13,035 nucleotides of DNA from Tychonema litorale BBK16 (GTDB lineage Bacteria > Cyanobacteriota > Cyanobacteriia > Cyanobacteriales > Microcoleaceae), in NCBI RefSeq assembly GCF_021648855.1, contig NZ_JAKJHX010000051.1, positions 19,513 to 32,547 on the forward strand, read 5' to 3'. This document shows positions 1 to 6,453 of this stretch, piece by piece (position 1 is the first letter of the stretch; each line of letters begins with the position of its first letter). A program made the translations under genes and the position numbers. The notes under the pieces are model-generated. The model saw nothing but the letters and a program-made list of their open reading frames with translations, was not told the origin of the DNA and ran no database searches.

Positions 1-72
1 CCCCTTAGCAAGGGGGGGTTGGGGGGGTTCTAATTCCAAAATCCCCCCCTTAGCAAGGGGGGGTTGGGGGGG
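1..72. repeat. Palindromic C/G-run repeat, two copies 45 bp apart inside tsaB
   Basis: Copy B (43-72) is seven C, TTAGCAA, seven G, TT, seven G. Copy A (1-27) is the same unit cut by the window edge. The core CCCCCTTAGCAAGGGGG can fold into a hairpin. The copies are offset by 45 bp, a multiple of three, so the tsaB frame is kept and reads PPQPPLAKGGILELE then PPQPPLAKG. A related palindrome lies between genes at 4409-4431. Such elements recur in cyanobacterial genomes, from general knowledge. Confidence 0.85.
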
Positions 73-411
73 TGCAGCCCAAGCAAAAGCCGCCAAAGTT
101 GAAATAGTAAAAATGGGAATATCCAACTGTTGAGCTAAAGTCCGCGCAGTCACCATACCGATGCGAGTCCCCGTGAAACCTCCGGGCCCCTTCGCAACTG
201 CAATAAATGCTAAATCTGCCCAAGTTTGCGGTTGGATAAACTCGACTAAATACTGGTGCAAATGAGTTGCTAAATCGCGATCCAAATTCCAAGTTTCACA
301 GCGAGAGTCACCATCAAAATTGCTGATGGCTAAACCGAGTTCACGACTAGCCGTGTGCAGCGCCAAGCCGTATTTTTTAACCGATGTTGCGTCTTTGGGA
401 TTGCTATTCAT
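1..411 (-). CDS. tsaB: TsaB, tRNA threonylcarbamoyladenosine (t6A) synthesis protein, N-terminal part
   Basis: TsaB is the non-catalytic partner of TsaD in the complex that puts threonylcarbamoyl on A37 of ANN-decoding tRNAs. The frame reads from ATG at 411 to the left edge without a stop: 137 codons, with the C-terminal part outside the window. Seen: ALHTASRELGLAISN near the start (actin-like fold), the family's key loop KGPGGFTGTRIG at about residues 85-96, then ARTLAQQLDIPIF and ISTLAAFAW. Directly after this comes a proline-rich peptide, PPQPPLAKGG, present about twice with a 15-residue period. It is encoded by C/G-run palindromic repeats at 1-27 and 43-72 and falls where other TsaB proteins have a variable loop before the conserved D-A-R-x-G-E-V segment. 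The start lies 2 bp after the kinase stop, so the two genes are probably co-transcribed. Whether the frame stays open beyond the repeat cannot be seen. Confidence 0.88.
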   Translation of the reverse strand, partial: MNSNPKDATSVKKYGLALHTASRELGLAISNFDGDSRCETWNLDRDLATHLHQYLVEFIQPQTWADLAFIAVAKGPGGFTGTRIGMVTARTLAQQLDIPIFTISTLAAFAWAAPPQPPLAKGGILELEPPQPPLAKG

Positions 412-413
412 GG

Positions 414-2129
414 TTATTGATGATTTTCCTTGACAAAAAACAGAGGGGAAGCTACGACTAAGCAAGCAAAAAGAAAGCCAAATGCTCCGGTGAGATTTAA
501 AAACCTTGGATATCCAATGCTTCCAGTCATCAGAAACAAGAATACTAAAGTTCCAAATAACTTGTTATTCGCAAATTCTTTATTTTTGGAAACTTGATAC
601 TTGACGAACATAAAACCTGAAGAAATTAGCAGTGCAAACATAGAATTAAAAATCACTATTTGAGAGCCAAAGATAAACCAAACTAAGGAAAACATTAGTA
701 AGTCTAACCAAAAGTCTTTAGTTATCAATTTGGGCAGCCAAAAATCTATAGTATAAAGTGGCATAATTTGCTTGGCTAATGTCTTTTGTTTCAGGCGAAT
801 GATTATATTTTTTAACTTGATCTTGGGATCAATCTGCAATACTTGCTGCCACTCAGGCGCGCGGGAGTTATTGACTCTGCCCAACAGCTTTACTGTTACA
901 ATTTTATTTAATTGCAAATCAGTGAGTCTAGTGGTGATTATTTCAGATAAATGCGGATAACAAACGGTATTATCGGGGGTTCTGTTGATGACAATATTGA
1001 GCTTGTGCTTAGATTGATTAACTTGAATTATGACATTATGGGTGGCGATCGCATCTTGCAAAGCTTGCTGAATTTCAGCTTGCTCTTGGCGAGTGAAAAG
1101 TGACACACCGGGCGCAGGTTTAACCGCTGATTCTGCGGGCGTTTCCGGCGGATTCAAAACAGGCGAACCCTCTAAATATACTGATTTGGGGTTCAATTGC
1201 CGGATGACGGCTGATGCTGAATTATAGCGCCGATTGGTGGCACTTTGAAGCATCGTATCGAGGATGCGACCGAAATCATCGGTAACAGCCGTTTTCAGAT
1301 AATTTCGCCAAGCCCAAGTATCCTCTGTACTGTCGAACAAATCGAAGGGAGGAATTTGAGTCAGCAAGTGGATACAAGTGACTCCCAAACTATAGATATC
1401 GCTGGCAAAAACTGCTTTACCCATCAGTTGTTCTGGAGCCGTATAAGCAGCACTTCCAATAATTGTACCAGTTGGTTGCAAGCCAGTTCCTGTTACTTTT
1501 TTGGCAGCACCAAAATCTACTAGGACAATATCTTTTTGAAAAGGAGAGGGTTGAAAGGAATTTCCTAATGGTGTTAAAGGGGTTGGAGACAGTCGGCGGC
1601 GAATTATATTTTCTGGTTTGATGTCGCGGTGAATAACTTTTGATTTGTGGATAAAGTGGAGTACAGGCAATAAATCATTGAGGATTTGTCGAATTTGAGT
1701 TTCGCTGAATGCTCCTTTTTGTTCTAATTCTTGAGCTAAGTTTTTGCCGTTTATAAATTCTTGTACTAAATATTGTCTACCGTCTTGTTCAAAATGTGTT
1801 ATTAATTCGGGAATTTGGGGATGTTTACCTAATGTTTCTAGCTGGGCTGCTTCTTGGTGAAATAGTTGAGTGGCTTTTTCGGTTGCGTTTTTTTGGGGTA
1901 AAGATTGTTTGATTACGCACTGAGAAAAATTTATAGGTTTGCTTTCATCTACTGCTAGGAATGTTCTGCCAAATCCTCCTTGTCCGATCGGCTTTATGGT
2001 ACGGTAGCGAGAGGCTGGGGAGGCTTGTGCGTCAGGAGTTAACAATAATTTTGAGCCGCAACTTTGGCAAATTTCTGCATCACTGAGGTTTTGCGGATTT
2101 TGACAAGTTTGGTTTAAGCAATAGCTCAT
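414..2129 (-). CDS. 4-Cys-prefix serine/threonine protein kinase with C-terminal membrane segments
   Basis: A 571-aa Hanks-type kinase. Residues 1-24 hold a zinc-ribbon-like prefix with Cys4, Cys9, Cys21 and Cys24, a module known at the front of many cyanobacterial kinases. The kinase domain covers about 42-315: glycine loop GQGGFG (49-54), ATP lysine K74 (VIKQ), helix-C glutamate E93, catalytic HRDIKPEN (167-174), DFG (205-207), APE (231-233). All catalytic residues are present, so it should be active. An 18-residue Ser/Pro-rich insert (about 181-198) separates the catalytic loop from DFG, where most kinases have only a few residues. After a proline-rich linker comes a cytosolic region of unrecognised type (345-450), then about four hydrophobic segments in 473-566, suggesting membrane attachment. 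No Shine-Dalgarno sequence is evident before the ATG. It lies downstream of ycf34 and 2 bp upstream of tsaB. The substrate is unknown. Confidence 0.93.
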   Translation of the reverse strand: MSYCLNQTCQNPQNLSDAEICQSCGSKLLLTPDAQASPASRYRTIKPIGQGGFGRTFLAVDESKPINFSQCVIKQSLPQKNATEKATQLFHQEAAQLETLGKHPQIPELITHFEQDGRQYLVQEFINGKNLAQELEQKGAFSETQIRQILNDLLPVLHFIHKSKVIHRDIKPENIIRRRLSPTPLTPLGNSFQPSPFQKDIVLVDFGAAKKVTGTGLQPTGTIIGSAAYTAPEQLMGKAVFASDIYSLGVTCIHLLTQIPPFDLFDSTEDTWAWRNYLKTAVTDDFGRILDTMLQSATNRRYNSASAVIRQLNPKSVYLEGSPVLNPPETPAESAVKPAPGVSLFTRQEQAEIQQALQDAIATHNVIIQVNQSKHKLNIVINRTPDNTVCYPHLSEIITTRLTDLQLNKIVTVKLLGRVNNSRAPEWQQVLQIDPKIKLKNIIIRLKQKTLAKQIMPLYTIDFWLPKLITKDFWLDLLMFSLVWFIFGSQIVIFNSMFALLISSGFMFVKYQVSKNKEFANNKLFGTLVFLFLMTGSIGYPRFLNLTGAFGFLFACLVVASPLFFVKENHQ

Positions 2130-2139
2130 TTGATTTTAG

Positions 2140-2265
2140 AATGGGGAATGGGGAATGGGGAATGGGGCATTGGGCATTGGGCATTGGTTATTGGTTATTG
2201 GGCATTGGTAACAGCTAACAGCTAACAGCTAACCAATAACCAATAACCAATAACCAATAACTAAT
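2140..2265. repeat. Heptanucleotide (STRR-type) tandem array with a 19-bp hairpin
   Basis: Eighteen consecutive 7-bp units in unbroken phase, whose sequence drifts along the array: AATGGGG x4, CATTGGG x2, CATTGGT, TATTGGT, TATTGGG, CATTGGT, AACAGCT x3, AACCAAT x4, AACTAAT. The left half is the inverse complement of the right half: 2183-2201 pairs perfectly with 2233-2251 (19 bp, 31-nt loop), and register-shifted pairings are also possible. The array fills almost the whole gap between the ycf34 stop and the kinase start. It matches the short tandemly repeated repetitive sequences known from filamentous cyanobacteria. Confidence 0.93.
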
Positions 2266-2268
2266 AAC

Positions 2269-2517
2269 TTAAGTCGGTACAAGTTCGCCCGGCCGCAATT
2301 TTGCCCATTTGCCGGTCTCTTGTTTGAAACTTTGACAACCGACTACATCCCATTCCATTTCAATTTCATCTTGACGGGGACGAATGTTGACGTTGATTGT
2401 TGGTTCTACGGGGTCGAAATCGGGTGTTTCGGTGAGGTGAATCTGTTCGTGCTGTCCTTCTACGGCGTGGTAGGTGAAGCAGCGGTCTACATAATGGCAG
2501 TTAATACAAATACACAT
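2269..2517 (-). CDS. ycf34: Ycf34 family iron-sulfur protein
   Basis: An 82-aa protein beginning MCICINCHYVDRCFTYHAVE, the hallmark of Ycf34, a family conserved in cyanobacteria and some algal plastids. The cysteines C2, C4, C7 and C13 are the likely Fe-S ligands; a fifth lies near residue 61. In Synechocystis, Ycf34 has been reported to bind an Fe-S cluster and to affect photosynthetic electron transport; that is family knowledge, not visible here. The start is supported by AGAGGA at 2526-2531, 8 nt upstream. The gene is divergent from the tRNA nucleotidyltransferase, with a 106-bp shared upstream region. It reads towards the kinase gene, separated from it only by the heptamer array, so ycf34-kinase-tsaB may form one transcript. 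Its stop codon lies only 3 bp from the array. Confidence 0.92.
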   Translation of the reverse strand: MCICINCHYVDRCFTYHAVEGQHEQIHLTETPDFDPVEPTINVNIRPRQDEIEMEWDVVGCQSFKQETGKWAKLRPGELVPT

Positions 2518-2623
2518 CCTTGATATCCTCTGTGCATTTCAAAAAGATTGGTGAATTTCGAGCTTTCTGTTAATCTAGCGTAACTAGAGTTTTATTGTTG
2601 TAAGTTTATTTATTTTTGTTGCG

Positions 2624-3880
2624 ATGTCTTTTAATTTGCCACCTACATTATCTCCTGATTCTTGGCCGTTTGATTTGGAACTGTTGACACCGCCTGCTTA
2701 TTTGGTGGGTGGTGCTGTGCGTGATGCGCTGCTGGGGAGACGATCGCATTATTTTGATTTAGATTTCGTTATGCTAACACGGGCGGTGAAGACTGCTCGA
2801 AAAATTGCCGATCGCACCAATGCTGGATTTGTCTTATTGGATGCGGAACGGCAAATTGCGCGGGTGGTGTTTGCGGGCGGTACGGTGGATTTGGCGCAGG
2901 CGGAAGGGGGGAGTCTGGAGGGGGATTTGTGGCGTCGGGATTTTCGGATTAATGCGATCGCCTGCAATCCTTTTACTGGAGAAATCATCGATCCGGTGGA
3001 TGGTCAAACTGATTTGCGGCTGGGTTTGGTGCGGATGATTTCCCGCGCTAATTTGGAAGATGATCCGCTGAGGTTATTAAGAGCTTATCGTCAAGCGGCG
3101 CAGTTAGGTTTTGCGATCGAACCGGAAACTCTATCTGCAATTCGCGAATTAGCACCGTTGTTGAGTCAGATAGCGGTGGAACGGGTGCGGAGTGAATTGG
3201 GCTATTTGTTGAGCAATCCTGACGGCGTACCTTGGATTTGTCGGGGTTGGGAAGATGGTTTGTTTTCGATTTGGTTTGAAAGTGCGATCGACCGTTTTGA
3301 TATTTTAACCAAAATTGACGCATCTGCTAACAAACTAGCGGCTATTTACCCGGAATTAGGAAAGGAATTCGATCGTCAGATTCGAGATACGATTAAAACT
3401 CCGTTGTTGGCGATCGCAAAGTTGGCTATGTTGGCAGATGCTGACCCGACAATTGCTGAAACCCAGTTGCTACGGTTGAAGTACAGCAATGCTGAGATCA
3501 AAAGTGCGATCGGGCTTGTGAAATACTTGCCCAAATTGCAACAAAAGGCAATTTGTGAGATGTCTTTGCGAGAACAGTATTTCTTATTTCGGGATGTGGG
3601 AATAGTATTTCCAGTTTTAGCAGTTTTGACTGTAGCCGTGGGAGTTTCCCTAGATGAAATTTCACTGTTAATTAATCGCTATCTCGATACTGACGATATA
3701 GTTGCCCATCCGACACAATTAGTTAGCGGTAATGACTTAATGGAATATTTGAATGTGCCCAGAAGTCCGCGTATTGGTCAATTGTTAATGGAAATTCAAT
3801 TAGCGCGGGTGGAGGGGAGAATTTATAGTCAGGAAGAGGCCCTGGCGTTGGCAAAAGAGTTAGTTGACAAGTTAGTTTAA
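2624..3880 (+). CDS. cca: Class II tRNA nucleotidyltransferase (CCA-, CC- or A-adding enzyme)
   Basis: A 418-aa enzyme that adds part or all of the 3'-CCA end to tRNA from CTP/ATP. Seen: nucleotidyltransferase signature LVGGAVRDALLG (27-38), metal-binding DLD (45-47), RRDFRINA (104-111), then DDPLRLLRAYRQAAQLGF from residue 146, which aligns with the nucleotide-recognition motif EDxxR of the family but reads DDPLR, and VERVRSEL (185-192). The C-terminal half is helical and ends with GQLLMEIQLARVEGRIYSQEEAL, cut here as GQLLMEIQLA and EGRIYSQEEAL, typical of the family tail. No HD-domain signature is visible. Synechocystis is known to split the reaction between separate CC-adding and A-adding enzymes, so this copy may do only one step; poly(A) polymerase is another possible annotation. 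No clear ribosome binding site is seen. The start is chosen because the N-terminus resembles known cyanobacterial homologues. Confidence 0.9.
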   Translation: MSFNLPPTLSPDSWPFDLELLTPPAYLVGGAVRDALLGRRSHYFDLDFVMLTRAVKTARKIADRTNAGFVLLDAERQIARVVFAGGTVDLAQAEGGSLEGDLWRRDFRINAIACNPFTGEIIDPVDGQTDLRLGLVRMISRANLEDDPLRLLRAYRQAAQLGFAIEPETLSAIRELAPLLSQIAVERVRSELGYLLSNPDGVPWICRGWEDGLFSIWFESAIDRFDILTKIDASANKLAAIYPELGKEFDRQIRDTIKTPLLAIAKLAMLADADPTIAETQLLRLKYSNAEIKSAIGLVKYLPKLQQKAICEMSLREQYFLFRDVGIVFPVLAVLTVAVGVSLDEISLLINRYLDTDDIVAHPTQLVSGNDLMEYLNVPRSPRIGQLLMEIQLARVEGRIYSQEEALALAKELVDKLV

Positions 3881-3905
3881 ATTTATATAAAGTTATTGAT
3901 GAAAA

Positions 3906-4010
3906 CTGGCTGATTGATATCGAATCACCTTTTGTGGTTGCCAAAATTCAGCCAGATTTGCAGAATTTTGCCTAAAGTACGTGAAGCGTAGCTATCCCGT
4001 AGGGAATCAA
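3906..4010. other. Intergenic inverted repeats between the convergent cca and DUF952 genes
   Basis: The genes converge here. CTGGCTGA at 3906-3913 can pair with TCAGCCAG at 3948-3955, and CAAAATTC at 3942-3949 with GAATTTTG at 3963-3970; the two pairings share bases and exclude one another. Neither is followed by a T-run, so a terminator role is only possible. GTGAAGCGTAGCTATCCCGT from 3981, continuing AGGGAATC, resembles a dispersed cyanobacterial repeat and runs into the DUF952 stop codon; that resemblance is from memory and uncertain. Confidence 0.4.
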
Positions 4011-4357
4011 CCTTCGCTTACTCTTAATTCTTCCGGCAATTCAAACTTGCCATCAGCACCCGCTTCAAACTCAATAACTTGCAACACAGCATCAACATTC
4101 AGTGGCCCGTAAATGTGTGGATAAAAATCTCCAGCAGCAGGTTCATACTTAACTTCTGCTTCCACTTTCTCAGACTCAATCCACAGCAAAAGCAATCCTG
4201 TTTGTCCGACAAAAAATTTGTTAGCAGTTCTCGTAATTTGCGGGATTGTCGAACAGTGGATGAACCCTTCAGAATCTAGCGTATCGCCGCGATAGGATTG
4301 AAGCTGTTTTGCAGCTTCCCACTCTTGGCTTTTAGCAATGTGAAATATAACGCTCAT
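4007..4357 (-). CDS. DUF952 family protein
   Basis: A 116-aa soluble protein with no signal peptide or membrane segment. The family pattern is clear: IFHIAKSQEWEAAK at the start, GFIHCST (residues 31-37), ITRTANKFFVGQTGLLLLWI (45-64), VKYEPA, then FYPHIYGPLNVDAVLQV. The conserved GFIHCS and FPHIYGPLN-like segments are the ones that define DUF952. The biochemical role is unknown; I recall a proposed distant relationship to ADP-ribosyltransferase-like folds but cannot verify it here. It stands alone: cca converges on its 3' end, and cpcG lies upstream on the same strand with 282 bp between. No Shine-Dalgarno sequence is evident before the ATG. The C-terminal RVSEG lies against a possible repeat element, so the last residues may be recent additions. 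Confidence 0.85.
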   Translation of the reverse strand: MSVIFHIAKSQEWEAAKQLQSYRGDTLDSEGFIHCSTIPQITRTANKFFVGQTGLLLLWIESEKVEAEVKYEPAAGDFYPHIYGPLNVDAVLQVIEFEAGADGKFELPEELRVSEG

Positions 4358-4408
4358 AAATTGTTTGATTTACTGTAGCAATCCTAAATCATTTGTGAAT
4401 TTCTTACT

Positions 4409-4431
4409 CCCTCCCCTTAATAAGGGGAGGG
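4409..4431. repeat. Palindromic element CCCTCCCCTT-AAT-AAGGGGAGGG
   Basis: Perfect 10-bp arms (4409-4418 and 4422-4431) with a 3-nt spacer, followed by TTGGGGTGGGGT. It has the same architecture as the repeat inside tsaB (C-run, TTA, AA, G-run, TT, G-run), suggesting one dispersed family. There is no T-run on either strand right after the stem, so a terminator function is unlikely. Confidence 0.75.
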
Positions 4432-4504
4432 TTGGGGTGGGGTAAAAAACTTTACGAATCCTGCAAGGACTGCTATACTTTTTTACTTATTTCTCCAAAA
4501 TAAT

Positions 4505-4571
4505 GAGTTCTGAGTTTCGGATTCCAAGTTTAGTAAAAAACTCAAACCTCAAAACTCAAAACTCAAAATTC
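4505..4571. repeat. Heptamer array AAAACTC with an inverted partner
   Basis: Five in-phase 7-bp units occupy 4537-4571: AAAACTC, AAACCTC, AAAACTC, AAAACTC, AAAATTC. Upstream, GAGTTCTGAGTTT (4505-4517) pairs with 4552-4564 at 12 of 13 positions. This is the same design as the larger array at 2140-2265: one arm of tandem heptamers facing an inverse complement. It lies downstream of cpcG and upstream of the DUF952 gene. Confidence 0.8.
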
Positions 4572-4639
4572 TCTCAAACTAACAACTGATAGATTCAGTC
4601 GATCGCGTGACACAACTAAATGTATCCAAGCGCTATCAA

Positions 4640-5401
4640 TTACCGACCCCGGCGAGGAACCATCGTCTCGATATTGATATTAGCCAGAGGAACGCGCTGT
4701 GGCGCAGTAGTAGGCACTGGCATATTGCGAGCCATGCTCAAATAGTTGGACGGATCGCCAGCCTTCGGTTGCAGTTCTTGAGGAACAAAACGGCGAACAG
4801 TTGACTGCCAAATGATTTGTGGGAAGCCAAGCTGCGAACGGTGGTACTCACCGTAGCGAGGAGTCTTCAAGTTAAAAGGCACTTCACCTGCAACTCGTTG
4901 AGGCAAGATGCGGCGCTGCTGATAAGGAACTGTATCGTAGCCGAATTTATTCAGGTACTCATCGCTATTGAGCAATTCGTCAATAAAGCCTTGAGGCCCT
5001 TTAGTGGCTACTACGATCGACCAAGCAATCTTTTCGCGTTCGCTGTAAACATCCCGGCCCAAAATGCGCTGTACACACATTTCCACAAAGCGGTAGTTGC
5101 TGTTAGTTTGATAATTCCGTTCCAAGAAAGGAGAGGAAGTAGCCAAACCACGAATAAAGTCCCGCACCGTAATTTGGCCGAACTTGATTTGCGACTCCAA
5201 AGACTTTTGGCGGTTGCTCTTGAGGATTTGGTGTTCGCTGTAAATCTGGCGATATCCAGCCCAAATCAAATTTTCCATGTCCCCGGATGAGAGCACATTT
5301 TCACTTGTGAAAATTCTGGGCTGCTCATCGCCACCGATTTCATAGCCAGCTACGCGCTGGTTTTGGCTCTTAGGAGCGTAGTTCAACAAAGGAAGCGCCA
5401 C
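4640..5401 (-). CDS. cpcG: CpcG, phycobilisome rod-core linker polypeptide
   Basis: A 253-aa linker that fastens phycocyanin rods to the allophycocyanin core of the phycobilisome on the thylakoid surface. The N-terminal [20 protein letters not shown] is typical of CpcG. The linker domain (PF00427 type) spans about residues 20-185, with [49 protein letters not shown] and [14 protein letters not shown]. The C-terminal extension is hydrophilic and ends [13 protein letters not shown], as in the core-attaching CpcG1 type rather than the membrane-anchored CpcL type, which carries a hydrophobic C-terminal segment. The start codon is GTG at 5399-5401, supported by GGAG at 5410-5413, 8 nt upstream. 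It follows cpcS on the same strand with a 224-bp gap holding repeats, so it could be co-transcribed or have its own promoter. The main cpc operon is not in the window. Confidence 0.95.
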   Translation of the reverse strand: MALPLLNYAPKSQNQRVAGYEIGGDEQPRIFTSENVLSSGDMENLIWAGYRQIYSEHQILKSNRQKSLESQIKFGQITVRDFIRGLATSSPFLERNYQTNSNYRFVEMCVQRILGRDVYSEREKIAWSIVVATKGPQGFIDELLNSDEYLNKFGYDTVPYQQRRILPQRVAGEVPFNLKTPRYGEYHRSQLGFPQIIWQSTVRRFVPQELQPKAGDPSNYLSMARNMPVPTTAPQRVPLANINIETMVPRRGR

Positions 5402-5547
5402 GTTATAATCTCCGTTATCTCAAATTTTCAGAAATAGCTGACACTGCGATCGGCCAGCGTAATGCTACAACTAGCCAACATACAGATTAGGGGATTCCCG
5501 GAGTCTAAATCTGATTTTCCTGAATTTTTGCAACAATCTGTAATATT

Positions 5548-5614
5548 TGTTGACTGTTGACTGTTGTCAGTTGCTTTTCCCTGAGCGGAGTCGAAGGGTA
5601 AGTTGTCAGTTGTC
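5548..5614. repeat. Heptamer repeats flanking a GAGCGGAGTCGAAGGG element
   Basis: TGTTGAC x2 then TGTTGTC (5548-5568) stand on one side, and AGTTGTC x2 (5601-5614) on the other. Between them, CCCTGAGCGGAGTCGAAGGG occupies 5579-5598, a sequence seen dispersed in many cyanobacterial genomes (from memory). The block lies in the cpcS-cpcG gap. A 64-codon open frame crossing it on the minus strand reads through the repeats and is not credible as a gene. Confidence 0.65.
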
Positions 5615-5625
5615 AGCCTCATAAA

Positions 5626-6219
5626 TTACCAGCCCAGAGCCGAGTAAAACTCAGTGGTAGCAGCCTTATCTGCGGGTGCTTTGGCTGCATCGGCATCTGG
5701 TTCGACGCGAATTTCGGTGCAAAAAGTGGAAGTGCTGAAACCGCCAAAGCGCTTTACCGAACTTGTCCGCATCCGCACATTGGGGTTCGCAAACCAGAAA
5801 CGTTCGATCGAACTCATGGTCTCATATTCTGTAATCAACAGCAGCCCATCCTCATCATCCATCTCAAAACGGCCGGCCACTGGGACAATTTCGGCATAGC
5901 CGCGTTCCCGCAACATCAAACCCTGGCGGGGATTTTCAGGATCGGGGACGATCGCAAACACCGTAGACCCTTTATGATTCTCATCATCCTTATCCCAGGC
6001 CATAGAGCCGTGCCAAGTCACAAAAGCCCCCCCAGCGGCACGAATCGGATCAACTTCGTGCATCTGACAAATCTCTGCCACTCGCGCATCATCAGCGCCT
6101 AGGGCCGTCACCTGAATGTTTGAATCCCCCATCTCCGCCTGGCGGAAAGCGAGGTGGTGAGTAGTGCGGTGCGATCGCCACTCCCCTGCACTGCTGCGAA
6201 AAAACTCCATTGCATCCAT
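5626..6219 (-). CDS. cpcS: CpcS/CpeS family phycobiliprotein (bilin) lyase
   Basis: A 197-aa lyase of the lipocalin-like CpcS/CpeS family. In characterised members it attaches phycocyanobilin to the conserved Cys84-type site of phycocyanin beta and allophycocyanin subunits, sometimes with a CpcU partner. Seen: MDAMEFFRSSAGEWRSHRTT at the start, MHEVDPIRAAGG, VTWHGSMAWD, LRERGYAEIVPVAGRFEMDD, LLLITEYETMSSIERFWFAN, and KRFGGFSTSTFCTEIRV, all conserved in the family. An Ala/Asp-rich low-complexity stretch (about 174-186) precedes the C-terminal TTEFYSALGW. The start at 6219 is supported by AGGAG (6229-6233), 9 nt upstream; a second ATG three codons on is less likely. It is divergent from nblA, and cpcG follows on the same strand, so assembly genes face the degradation gene. 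Confidence 0.95.
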   Translation of the reverse strand: MDAMEFFRSSAGEWRSHRTTHHLAFRQAEMGDSNIQVTALGADDARVAEICQMHEVDPIRAAGGAFVTWHGSMAWDKDDENHKGSTVFAIVPDPENPRQGLMLRERGYAEIVPVAGRFEMDDEDGLLLITEYETMSSIERFWFANPNVRMRTSSVKRFGGFSTSTFCTEIRVEPDADAAKAPADKAATTEFYSALGW

Positions 6220-6330
6220 ACTAAATAGCTCCTTTGGCTGAGGCTTCCCGGTTTGTACGTTTTTTTATGATATAGCTCTCCCCACTTAGATGTACTTTTG
6301 TGGCACAAATTAGTGGCAAAATGTGTACTT

Positions 6331-6359
6331 TGGACATATTGTCAAGACAATGTTATGAT
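6331..6359 (+). promoter_or_regulatory. Candidate sigma70-type promoter of nblA with inverted repeat in the spacer
   Basis: TGGACA (6331-6336) and TATGAT (6354-6359) are separated by 17 bp, each one base from the consensus, with the nblA start about 95 bp downstream. Within the spacer, ATTGTC-AA-GACAAT (6338-6351) is a perfect inverted repeat and a plausible operator. Family knowledge says nblA is induced by nitrogen or other starvation and that NtcA (GTA-N8-TAC) is often involved. I find no exact NtcA box; GTT-N9-TAC at about 6352-6366 is one base off in spacing. Confidence 0.6.
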
Positions 6360-6440
6360 AGTTTACAATGAAGGGGATACAAAATATCCTGCAACGTCAT
6401 TCCGATATATCTCATCTTGATTTATCTCATGTAGCAAAGT

Positions 6441-6447
6441 GGAGGAG
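6441..6447 (+). promoter_or_regulatory. Ribosome binding site deciding the nblA start
   Basis: GGAGGAG ends 6 nt before the ATG at 6454. The alternative GTG at 6439 overlaps this site and would add five residues (MEERF) not found in NblA, so the ATG is chosen. Confidence 0.85.
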
Positions 6448-6453
6448 CGATTC

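Noticed and set aside
2140..2265. CRISPR array
   Set aside because: The units are contiguous 7-mers without spacers; no cas gene is present.
2320..2523. 67-codon plus-strand open frame
   Set aside because: It is antisense to ycf34, whose cysteine motif and ribosome binding site are clear.
4817..5290. 157-codon plus-strand open frame
   Set aside because: It lies wholly antisense to cpcG and has no recognisable protein features.
5428..5622. 64-codon minus-strand open frame between cpcS and cpcG
   Set aside because: Its N-terminal third is a translation of the heptamer and GAGCGGAGTCGAAGGG repeats, and it has no ribosome binding site.
6439..6453. Upstream GTG start for nblA
   Set aside because: It would overlap the GGAGGAG ribosome binding site and add residues absent from the family.
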